A stretch of DNA of 64,000 nt, from contig JAQBHI010000038.1 of assembly GCA_032127875.1 (NCBI GenBank), positions 1 through 64,000 of the forward strand, in the 5' to 3' direction. Below the pieces are notes generated by a model that was not told the origin of the DNA, searched no databases, and was given only the letters and a program-made list of their open reading frames with translations. This DNA is from CADEEV01 sp032127875. GTDB taxonomy: Bacteria > Acidobacteriota > Vicinamibacteria > Fen-336. Shown here piece after piece: positions 58,204 to 64,000 of the stretch (position 1 is its first letter; each line of letters starts with the position of its first letter). The translations under genes were made by a program, and so were the position numbers.

Positions 58204-58806
58204 CTACCCGCGCTCGGTGACGACCGCGTCGCCCGGGCCGGGCAGCGGCGCCTTCGCAAGACCCTGGGCCGCATCCTCGAGCAGTGCCTCGATGTCGCGA
58301 TACGCGTAGATGGTCGGGGCGTGTGATTGCATCAGCCCCCCTGTGTCGGCGGTGGGGCCATAGGTACTGTGCAGCTCGCGTCCGGCCATGCGCAGGAGCG
58401 TCGTTTGCTGGCCACGGTGGTGGGCGGTGTGCGCGATGCGACGCACCATCACCCAGGCGCGCGAGCGTGTCACGTCGAAAAAAGGCACCGCTGCCTCCCA
58501 CCACTGCGGATCCTTGCCCTGTAGTTGCGCGAGCCGCTTGCCCGAGTCTTCAGCGTATCGACGCAGGAACGGCGCGCGGCCTTCCAGCTCCGGCAAGGGC
58601 GGAGCGCCGACATCGATGCCAAGCACACCCTTGAACCAGAGGTTCTCGCTGACGCACTGGTGGATCATGTGCTCGAGAAGGCTGCGCCCCCGACGGTCTG
58701 TGGCGTGCGGCCTGAGCTCCAGGTCGCTGTCCCGGAACAGGCTCCATACCGCCAGCGTCTTCAATCTTTCCGTCTCATAGGTCTCGACCAGAAACTCGTA
58801 GGCCAT
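58204..58806 (-). CDS. DinB-family protein
   Basis: 200 residues from ATG 58806. The DinB four-helix fold is indicated by LKTLAVWSLFRDSDLELRPH, then LLEHMIHQCVSENLWFKGVL and AWVMVRRIAHTAHHRGQQTT, which carry the three histidines that bind a divalent metal (one in EHMIHQ, two in HTAHHRGQ). Members include bacillithiol-type transferases, damage-inducible proteins and others; substrate unknown. TAGGCT lies 7 nt before the ATG, so the transcript is probably leaderless. Confidence 0.86.
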   Translation of the reverse strand: MAYEFLVETYETERLKTLAVWSLFRDSDLELRPHATDRRGRSLLEHMIHQCVSENLWFKGVLGIDVGAPPLPELEGRAPFLRRYAEDSGKRLAQLQGKDPQWWEAAVPFFDVTRSRAWVMVRRIAHTAHHRGQQTTLLRMAGRELHSTYGPTADTGGLMQSHAPTIYAYRDIEALLEDAAQGLAKAPLPGPGDAVVTERG

Positions 58807-58813
58807 GCCCCCA

Positions 58814-58819
58814 AGCCTA
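58814..58819 (-). promoter_or_regulatory. TAGGCT -10 element before the DinB gene
   Basis: On the - strand TAGGCT (58819-58814) ends 7 nt before ATG 58806. No Shine-Dalgarno lies between. Confidence 0.4.
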
Positions 58820-58924
58820 CGCCGGAAGGGCGCAGCGAGCATGCTTCCGCAGGATCCGAGGTTCGCTGGCAGCGGAGCGCGCGGGCACGCGGTGGGTCCG
58901 AGGCACCGACAGCAGGGACAGCGA

Positions 58925-59005
58925 GGGCCGGATTCACTTCGGCCCGAGCGGCTGGGGGGGAGCGCGAAGCGCGCGGGGGGGGTGCATGGGCTCCGTACCC
59001 CCCCC
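58925..59005 (-). other. Hairpins with long G/C runs downstream of the 59009 gene
   Basis: Eight G (58975-58982) pair with eight C (58998-59005) through GTGC/GTAC-like inner bases, giving an about 11-bp stem with a 9-nt loop. GGGCCG (58925-58930) pairs with CGGCCC (58940-58945), and a seven-G run lies at 58954-58960. They directly follow the 59009 stop on the - strand. No T run, so not a classic terminator. Confidence 0.5.
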
Positions 59006-59008
59006 GAA

Positions 59009-59248
59009 CTACCGAAGATGGCCGACCTTGCTCTGCAGAAACGCTCGGCCGCGCTTGAACTCCGTGAGATCGCCACGGGTCAGGGCGGCGATCGTGTCGG
59101 TGGCGCGGGCCGCGAGCTCGGGCTCCTCGAGTCCCACAAGCTCGTCGCGAACGTGGTTCATCTTCTCTGCGATGCTCTCGAGGCTGCCGACGTCGGTGGC
59201 GTTCAGTGTCGAGAGAATCACGTCGATGCGGTCGGGAGCGGCCTTCAT
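59009..59248 (-). CDS. Small conserved-looking protein of unknown function
   Basis: 79 residues: MKAAPDRIDVILSTLNATDV, then GSLESIAEKMNHVRDELVGLEEPELAARATDTIAALTRGDLTEFKRGRAFLQSKVGHLR. It is soluble, helical and charged, with no cysteine. The codon use matches the neighbours and the frame is the only one without stops. No family is recognised. It is divergent from trxB over 23 bp and shares a symmetric -10 with it, so it may be co-regulated with the thioredoxin system. It ends at a strong G/C hairpin. Confidence 0.7.
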   Translation of the reverse strand: MKAAPDRIDVILSTLNATDVGSLESIAEKMNHVRDELVGLEEPELAARATDTIAALTRGDLTEFKRGRAFLQSKVGHLR

Positions 59249-59257
59249 GGAGCGCCG

Positions 59258-59265
59258 AGTATACT
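59258..59265. promoter_or_regulatory. Symmetric AGTATACT, bidirectional -10 for trxB and the small gene
   Basis: The palindrome AGTATACT sits in the 23-bp divergent gap. Rightward it reads TATACT (59260-59265), 6 nt before the trxB ATG; leftward it reads TATACT (59263-59258), 9 nt before ATG 59248. It could fire in both directions, and both transcripts would be leaderless or nearly so. Confidence 0.55.
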
Positions 59266-59271
59266 GACCTC

Positions 59272-60231
59272 ATGCCCAGGAAGGAACGTTACAAGGTGGT
59301 CATTCTTGGCTCGGGACCCGCGGGTTTGACGGCGGCACTCTACGCCTCGCGGGCGAATCTCGAGCCGCTGGTGGTCGAGGGCGGGGGCGGCGACGATCCC
59401 ACCGACATCCCCGGCGGCCAACTGATGCTCACCACCGACGTCGACAACTACCCCGGCTTCCCAGAGGGGATCCTGGGCCCCGAGCTGATGGGCAGGATGC
59501 GGAAACAGACGGAGCGTTTCGGCGCCGAGTTCACGACCGGGGCGCTCACACAGATCGGTCTGCGCGAGCGGCCGTTCAGGCTCGCGCTCCCCGAAGGCCC
59601 CGTAACCGCAGATGCCTTGATCATCGCGAGTGGCGCGACGGCGCGCTGGCTCGGCCTACCCGAGGAGCTGGAGTTCCGCACCCGCATCGGCGGCGTCTCC
59701 GCCTGCGCCACCTGCGACGGCTTCTTCTACAAGGGCAAAGAGGTTCTGGTGGTGGGCGGCGGCGACACGGCGATGGAAGAGGCGACCTTCCTCACCAAGT
59801 TCGCCTCGAAGGTCAGCATCGTGCACCGGCGCGACACGTTGCGCGCCTCGCAGATCATGCAGCAACGCGCGCGTGCCAACCCCAAGATCGCCTGGCTCCT
59901 GGACAGTGCCGTCGAGAGGATCCTGGGCGGGCCAGGCAAGGGCGTCACCGGGGCGATGGTAAGGAACCTGAAGACCGGTGCCGTCAGTGAAGTCGCCGCC
60001 GGCGGCGTCTTTATGGCGATCGGCCACGTGCCCAACACCGCGCCCTTCAAGGGCCAGCTCGAGATGGACGAAAGCGGGTACCTGCTCACGCACGGCGGAA
60101 CGACGGCCACCAGCCAGCCCGGCGTCTTCGCGGCCGGTGACGTGCAGGACCATCGCTATCGGCAGGCCGTGACCGCGGCGGGCAGCGGCTGCATGGCGGC
60201 GATCGACGCGGAGAGATTCCTGAGCCATTGA
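59272..60231 (+). CDS. trxB: Thioredoxin reductase
   Basis: 319 residues. FAD-binding GSGPAG (13-18), the redox pair C145-A-T-C148 in SACATCDGFFY, and the NADPH-binding VGGGDTAMEEA and HRRD are all present. AAGDVQDHRYRQAVTAAGSG is the C-terminal FAD motif. The length is standard. It reduces thioredoxin with NADPH. Start ATG 59272 lies 6 nt from TATACT. The stop overlaps the start of the next gene by TTGA. Confidence 0.96.
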   Translation: MPRKERYKVVILGSGPAGLTAALYASRANLEPLVVEGGGGDDPTDIPGGQLMLTTDVDNYPGFPEGILGPELMGRMRKQTERFGAEFTTGALTQIGLRERPFRLALPEGPVTADALIIASGATARWLGLPEELEFRTRIGGVSACATCDGFFYKGKEVLVVGGGDTAMEEATFLTKFASKVSIVHRRDTLRASQIMQQRARANPKIAWLLDSAVERILGGPGKGVTGAMVRNLKTGAVSEVAAGGVFMAIGHVPNTAPFKGQLEMDESGYLLTHGGTTATSQPGVFAAGDVQDHRYRQAVTAAGSGCMAAIDAERFLSH

Positions 60232-61385
60232 GGATCCTCTTCCTCGCGCCGCAGCCGTTCTTCGAAGTGCGGGGCACGCCGCTCGCCGTGCTCGCGATGC
60301 TGCGAACCCTGACCGGGGCGGGGCATCAGGTCGAGCTGCTCGCGTACCCGCAGGGCGAAGCGGTCGACGTGCCTGGGCTCAGCGTGCGCCGCAGCCTCCG
60401 GTTGCCAGTGGGTCGCGTCAAGGCGGGACCTTCGCTCGCAAAACTGCTGCTCGATGTTCCGTTCGCCCTCGAGGCCGCCTGGCTCTTGCTGACGCGGCGC
60501 TACGACGTGGTGCACGCCGTGGAGGAGGCCGCCCACCTGATTGCGCCGATCGCGCGCCTCAAGGGTGTCCCGCTCGTGAGCGACGTCGACTCGTCGATCC
60601 CGGACCAGCTCCGGGAATCCGGCTTCGCGCGGCGGGGCCCGCTGCTGTGGCTAGCGGCGACGCTCGAAAATCACGCACTGCGGCGCTCGAGCCTGGTCAT
60701 CACCGTATGCGGCAGCCTGACGCAGGGCGTCAAGCGGCGTGCGCCTGAAGCGCGCGTGTTCCAGATCGAGGATCCTCCCCTCGTCGATGCGACATTGGCG
60801 GCGACGCCATCGGAGGTGCCAGGGTTGCGCGCCTCGCTTGGGCTCGACACAAGGCCCGTCGTCTTCTATTCCGGCAATTTCGAAGCCTACCAGGGCGTCG
60901 AGCTGCTGGTCGATGCCACGGCGCGTGTGCCCGAAGTGCAAGCGCTGCTGATGGGCGGCGAGCCGAGCCAGATCGAAGCGCTGCGAAGCCGCGTGGCGCT
61001 TTCGGGCGGAGCCTGCATCTTTGCCGGCAAGCGGCCGCCCGCGGAGCTGCCCGGGTTCCTGGCCCTTGCCGACGTGCTCGTGTCGCCGCGCTCTTCGGGC
61101 GCCAACACGCCTTTCAAGATCTACACGTATCTTGCCGCGGGCAAACCGCTGGTGGCCACCCGCATCGAAACGCACACCCAGCTGCTCGACGACTCCCTCG
61201 CGTTCCTTGTCGAAGCGACGGCGGGCGGGCTCGCCCTGGGCATCCGCGCGGCGCTCAGCCAGCCGGCGGAAGCGAGCGCACGCGCCGCTCGGGGCCGGGC
61301 GCTCATCGAGCGCGAGTACAGCGCCGCACGCTTTGCGGAGAAGGTCAGGGCTGCCTACGCGTCCCTCGCGGACCGGGCCGGCTAG
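60228..61385 (+). CDS. GT4-type glycosyltransferase
   Basis: 385 residues from TTG 60228, overlapping the trxB stop by 4 bp. MRILFLAPQPFFEVRGTPLA, then LRTLTGAGHQVELLAYP is the GT-B N-terminal domain of GT4. VHAVEEAAHLIAPIARLKGV, VVFYSGNFEAYQGVELL and LVSPRSSGANTPFKIYTYLAAG complete the donor-binding part; the final E of the usual EX7E is replaced in this read. It transfers an activated sugar at the cytosolic face. It is transcribed with trxB by overlap, which is an unusual pairing. Confidence 0.88.
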   Translation: MRILFLAPQPFFEVRGTPLAVLAMLRTLTGAGHQVELLAYPQGEAVDVPGLSVRRSLRLPVGRVKAGPSLAKLLLDVPFALEAAWLLLTRRYDVVHAVEEAAHLIAPIARLKGVPLVSDVDSSIPDQLRESGFARRGPLLWLAATLENHALRRSSLVITVCGSLTQGVKRRAPEARVFQIEDPPLVDATLAATPSEVPGLRASLGLDTRPVVFYSGNFEAYQGVELLVDATARVPEVQALLMGGEPSQIEALRSRVALSGGACIFAGKRPPAELPGFLALADVLVSPRSSGANTPFKIYTYLAAGKPLVATRIETHTQLLDDSLAFLVEATAGGLALGIRAALSQPAEASARAARGRALIEREYSAARFAEKVRAAYASLADRAG

Positions 61386-61421
61386 GCGCAGCGGGCCACG
61401 AGCGGCGGTCGGGCCGGCGCG

Positions 61422-62720
61422 TCAGGGCGGCGGCGCCTCCTCGGCCTGTTGCGACTGAACCAGGCTCATCGCTACCGAGGCGCCGAGCACCAGCCCGAGC
61501 AGCGCCCCGAGCACCCAGCGGCGAGCCTGGAAGGGCGGCGCGAGTGGGCCACGCCAGGCATCCCAGGCGAGACCTGCATAGACGAAGAGCAGCGGCAGCA
61601 GCGGGAGGCGATAGCGAGCGAAGCCGTGCGTCGCCACGTGCAGGAGCGTGTAGTAGGCGCCGAAACCCAGGAGCAGCGCCTGGCTGCGCGCAACGGGCGC
61701 CCTCATCACGCCCACTACGAAGAGCGCCAGCACGACCAGGTACGGCACGACGCTGGCCAGCCAGGCGAGACGGTAGCCGAGCGCCGAGACGGGCCCGTAG
61801 GCCTCGCGCCGTAGATGAGCGAGCGCCAGGCTGTCCGCCTCCCACAGCCGCGGCATTTCGTCACGTAGCTTCTCGAAGATCCACTCGGGTTGTCGAGCGG
61901 CGATCACCGCCAGGCCCATATGGCGCGCGTGCCGGTACTTCTCGATCCGCCCCGGCACCTGGGCGTAGAGGGCGTAGACCTCCTCGCGCGACAACCCCGC
62001 ATTGCCCTGCCAAAGGTTGAGACCGCCCGCCGTCGAGACCGGCACGAGGGCGTCGTAGACGACGAGATTGCGAGCGGTCCATGGCAGCACGGTGCAGGCA
62101 GCCGCCAGCAAGAACGCGGTGCCGCGCGCGAGGGCGCGGCGCCGGGCCCGGCCCAGGGCCAGCCAGATGGCAGCAAGCGGCGCGAAATACAGCGCAGTCT
62201 CGCGGGTCAGGATCGCGAGCCCGTAGAGCAGACCTGCGAACAGTGCGGCTGCTCGATCGCCTTCGATGTCGGCGGCGACCAAGCGCTCGAAGGCCCACCA
62301 GAGCAGCACCAGGAAGAGCGTCTCGGACCAGAAGTGGGCCGAGAACCAGACCAGATCGGGGTAGAACGCGGCGATGGCCGCTGCAGCGGCGCCGGCACGC
62401 ACGCCGAGGACCGCAGCGCCCACGCGGCCTACGGCGGGGATGAGCAGGGCGGAGACGAAGACCTGGCACCACTTCGCAGCCGTGAGCGAGCCGAAGAGCC
62501 CAAGCGACACGGCGATGAAATACGGGTACACCGGTGGATAGAAGATGAGCCGCGTCGCGGTTGGCGAGAAAGCCACTGCCGGGCTTGCGATCTCGGCGCC
62601 CCAGGCGGTCCAGGCGTGCTCGTCGCCGACCAGTTGCGCCGTGGGTTCGAGTAGCAGGAACAGGATCCGGAGCGCGAGGCCGGCGAGTGTCAGCCGCAGA
62701 AAGAAGGGCTTGGGCTCCAT
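61422..62720 (-). CDS. GT39-type membrane glycosyltransferase
   Basis: 432 residues. FFLRLTLAGLALRILFLLLE then AQLVGDEHAWTAWGAEI has the catalytic DE pair in the first outer loop. About nine further helices follow, with YPPVYPYFIAV and FSAHFWSETLFLVLLWWA typical of the ArnT/PMT-like family. Unlike the protein at 13182 it has no large soluble C-terminal domain; it ends EEAPPP. It converges with the GT4 gene (36-bp gap) and is divergent from the HAD phosphatase across a palindrome. Confidence 0.85.
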   Translation of the reverse strand: MEPKPFFLRLTLAGLALRILFLLLEPTAQLVGDEHAWTAWGAEIASPAVAFSPTATRLIFYPPVYPYFIAVSLGLFGSLTAAKWCQVFVSALLIPAVGRVGAAVLGVRAGAAAAAIAAFYPDLVWFSAHFWSETLFLVLLWWAFERLVAADIEGDRAAALFAGLLYGLAILTRETALYFAPLAAIWLALGRARRRALARGTAFLLAAACTVLPWTARNLVVYDALVPVSTAGGLNLWQGNAGLSREEVYALYAQVPGRIEKYRHARHMGLAVIAARQPEWIFEKLRDEMPRLWEADSLALAHLRREAYGPVSALGYRLAWLASVVPYLVVLALFVVGVMRAPVARSQALLLGFGAYYTLLHVATHGFARYRLPLLPLLFVYAGLAWDAWRGPLAPPFQARRWVLGALLGLVLGASVAMSLVQSQQAEEAPPP

Positions 62721-62739
62721 CGGGATCGTGCCGCGACCT

Positions 62740-62751
62740 TAACACGTGTTA
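62740..62751. promoter_or_regulatory. TAACACGTGTTA palindrome in a divergent promoter gap
   Basis: A perfect 12-bp palindrome lies in the 49-bp gap between GT39 (ATG 62720) and the HAD gene (GTG 62770). Its length and position suit a dimeric repressor or activator site; the regulator is unknown. Confidence 0.45.
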
Positions 62752-62769
62752 CAACGAGGGACCTTGGCG

Positions 62770-63411
62770 GTGAAGCGACTGGTGGTTTTCGATCTCGACG
62801 GGACGCTCGTGGACTCGACGCGGGACATCGCGACGGCCTTTGGCGTCGCTATCGAGCGGGTCGCGCCCGGCACGGCACCGCTCGATCTCGACGTCGTCCG
62901 TGCGCTGATCGGTCACGGGGCCAGGAACCTGGTGGCACGGGGCCTCGAACGCATCGGCCTCCCCCACGACCCGGCCACGGTGCTGCCGGTTTTTCTCGAG
63001 GCCTACGCCGCCTGCCTGCTCGACACGACGCGGCTCTACCCGGGCACGGCCGAGACGCTGGCCGCACTCACCGGCCGCACGCTGAGCGTGCTTACCAACA
63101 AGCCGGGCGGGCTGTCGCGCTCGATCCTGGAGGGACTCGGCGTCGATGCTCGCTTCGCACGGGTCGTGGGTGGCGGCGACGGGCCGGCGAGCAAACCCGA
63201 TCCGGCCGGGCTTCTCCTGCTGATGAAGGAGTTCGCAGCGACGCCGGCCGAGACGCTGATGGTCGGAGACTCGCCCGTGGACGTGGCCACGGCGCGGGCC
63301 GCGGGAGTCGAGATCGCTGGAGTCCTCTACGGCCTCGACCCCGCAAACCTGAGGGAGGCTCGGCCGGATTTTGCGATCAGCCACCCGGAACAGCTGCTCG
63401 AAGTGTGCTAA
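62770..63411 (+). CDS. HAD-family phosphatase, phosphoglycolate-phosphatase-like
   Basis: 214 residues from GTG 62770, with GAGGG 9 nt upstream; TTG 62764 and GTG 62746 are upstream alternatives in frame. Motif I FDLDGTLVDST, the cap domain with ARGLERIGLPHDPATVL, motif II SVLTNKPGGLSR, motif III lysine in SKPDPAG and motif IV MVGDSPVDVATARAAG are complete. The cap and the DSTRDIATA segment fit Gph-type enzymes, which dephosphorylate 2-phosphoglycolate, but other small phosphorylated substrates are possible. It is the nearest gene to the palindrome at 62740. Confidence 0.9.
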   Translation: MKRLVVFDLDGTLVDSTRDIATAFGVAIERVAPGTAPLDLDVVRALIGHGARNLVARGLERIGLPHDPATVLPVFLEAYAACLLDTTRLYPGTAETLAALTGRTLSVLTNKPGGLSRSILEGLGVDARFARVVGGGDGPASKPDPAGLLLLMKEFAATPAETLMVGDSPVDVATARAAGVEIAGVLYGLDPANLREARPDFAISHPEQLLEVC

Positions 63412-63439
63412 CCTATCGAGAAGTCAGGACTTTCTGCCC

Positions 63440-64000
63440 ATGGCCAGCATTTTGATCTGGGGCCGGGCCCGCGACGTGCTCGCGGGCGACCTGCCACCCG
63501 GTATCTCGGCGCGGGAGGTTGGCTCGCTCGCCGAGTTGCAGTCGCAGCTCGACGGCAAGGCCGGCACCCTGGTCCTGGCCGAGCCCGAGAAGCTGGAGGC
63601 CGAGCGCAGCGCCCTCGAAGCCTGGCTCAAGGCCGACGGCCAGCTCCAGGCGCTGTTCGTCGCCGTCTCCGAATCCGAGGCGGCCGAGGAGACCCTGAAG
63701 CGCTTTCCCTTCCTGGACGACCTGATCTTCAAGCCGCTGACGCCCGGCCGGATGCGGCTGCGCCTGGACCGGGCGCTCGACACGATCCACAACCGGCGCG
63801 TGATCAGGCAGCTCGACCAGGCGCTCGCCCGCAAGAGCGAGGAGCTGCACGAGCTCAACAAGATCGGCGTCGCGCTCTCGGCCGAGCGCGACATCGACAA
63901 GCTGCTCGAGTTGATCCTGGTCAAGTGCCGCGAGATCACCGTGGCCGATGCCGGCAGCCTGTACCTGGTCGAGCGCGGCAAGGATGGGGCCACGCAGACC
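63440..64000 (+). CDS. N-terminal part of a GAF-domain protein (partial, runs off the right edge)
   Basis: 187 codons from ATG 63440, open to the end of the window. AGGA lies 10 nt upstream. Residues 1-115 (MASILIWGRARDVLAGDLPP..., FLDDLIFKPLTPGRMRLRLD) resemble a degenerate receiver domain: the FKPLTPGRM end is kept, while no phosphorylatable Asp is obvious. A coiled helix RVIRQLDQALARKSEELHEL links to the start of a GAF domain (NKIGVALSAERDIDKLLELI..., DAGSLYLVERG). The continuation is probably a GAF-HD-GYP or GAF-kinase signalling protein; which cannot be seen. Confidence 0.75.
   Translation, partial: MASILIWGRARDVLAGDLPPGISAREVGSLAELQSQLDGKAGTLVLAEPEKLEAERSALEAWLKADGQLQALFVAVSESEAAEETLKRFPFLDDLIFKPLTPGRMRLRLDRALDTIHNRRVIRQLDQALARKSEELHELNKIGVALSAERDIDKLLELILVKCREITVADAGSLYLVERGKDGATQT

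Noticed and set aside
1..64000. tRNA, rRNA, CRISPR arrays and insertion sequences
   Set aside because: I looked for conserved rRNA cores, T-loop GTTCRA patterns in short gaps, regularly spaced repeats and transposase motifs, and saw none that held up. A tRNA could be missed by eye.

Overview
The window is GC-rich (about two-thirds G+C) and densely coded. The gene families point to Acidobacteriota, probably a soil or sediment lineage. The markers are a VWFA-related acidobacterial domain protein next to a TPR lipoprotein-type partner, a carboxypeptidase-like/TonB receptor of the Oar type, a very long Ser/Thr kinase-TolB-TPR protein, tandem DUF4097 proteins, and several alkaline-phosphatase-superfamily ('sulfatase')-TPR fusions. 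No rRNA, tRNA, CRISPR array, phage or insertion sequence was recognised.

Layout. 0-3.1 kb: end of a probable anti-sigma-type gene, two DUF4097 beta-repeat proteins, a decayed cobalamin-binding-protein remnant, and two small secreted proteins. 3.3-6.7 kb: a Ser/Thr kinase divergent from a winged-helix/FHA regulator. 6.8-9.1 kb: an accessory island with a broken BrnA antitoxin, a RelE/Phd toxin-antitoxin pair with an eroded junction, a frameshifted HXXEE membrane protein, two attC-like imperfect hairpins, and a small nucleotidyltransferase pair. 9.1-19.2 kb: a peptidase/beta-propeller/outer-membrane-barrel protein, two NUDIX hydrolases, a GT39 membrane glycosyltransferase, moaE, moaA and a TonB-dependent receptor. 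19.2-30.4 kb: a glycan or lipid-sugar assembly cluster with two paralogous polytopic GT-C-like proteins, a third polytopic protein, two methyltransferases, a DPM1-like GT2, a GT-C/TPR protein and a sulfatase-like lipoprotein. A 263-bp near-identical direct repeat lies inside it. 30.6-36.3 kb: moaD, a tandem sulfatase-like/TPR pair, a MmcQ/YjbR protein and a beta-carbonic anhydrase. 36.3-49.2 kb: an apparent five-gene leftward operon of aldehyde dehydrogenase, sensor kinase, response regulator, DAHP synthase and a 2,731-residue cyclic beta-glucan synthase-like protein. 49.3-56.1 kb: a second sulfatase-like/TPR pair and an Oar-like receptor ending in a clear intrinsic terminator. 56.2-64 kb: VWFA and TPR proteins, DinB, a small unknown gene divergent from trxB, GT4 and GT39 glycosyltransferases, a HAD phosphatase and the start of a GAF protein.

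Three themes stand out. (1) All five sulfatase-like proteins carry Thr, not Cys or Ser, at the nucleophile position, in a T-x-P context like nucleotide pyrophosphatase/phosphodiesterases. They are therefore unlikely to be formylglycine sulfatases. Four of them run into TPR arrays through a shared LGY...DPKD hinge. (2) Many first genes have a TANNNT hexamer 6-10 nt before the start codon and no Shine-Dalgarno, which suggests leaderless transcription. In at least two very short divergent gaps the -10 is itself symmetric or overlapping and could fire both ways. (3) The 6.8-8.3 kb island looks like an eroded integron-type cassette array without an integrase in view. All functions are read from sequence and recalled family motifs; no database search was run.
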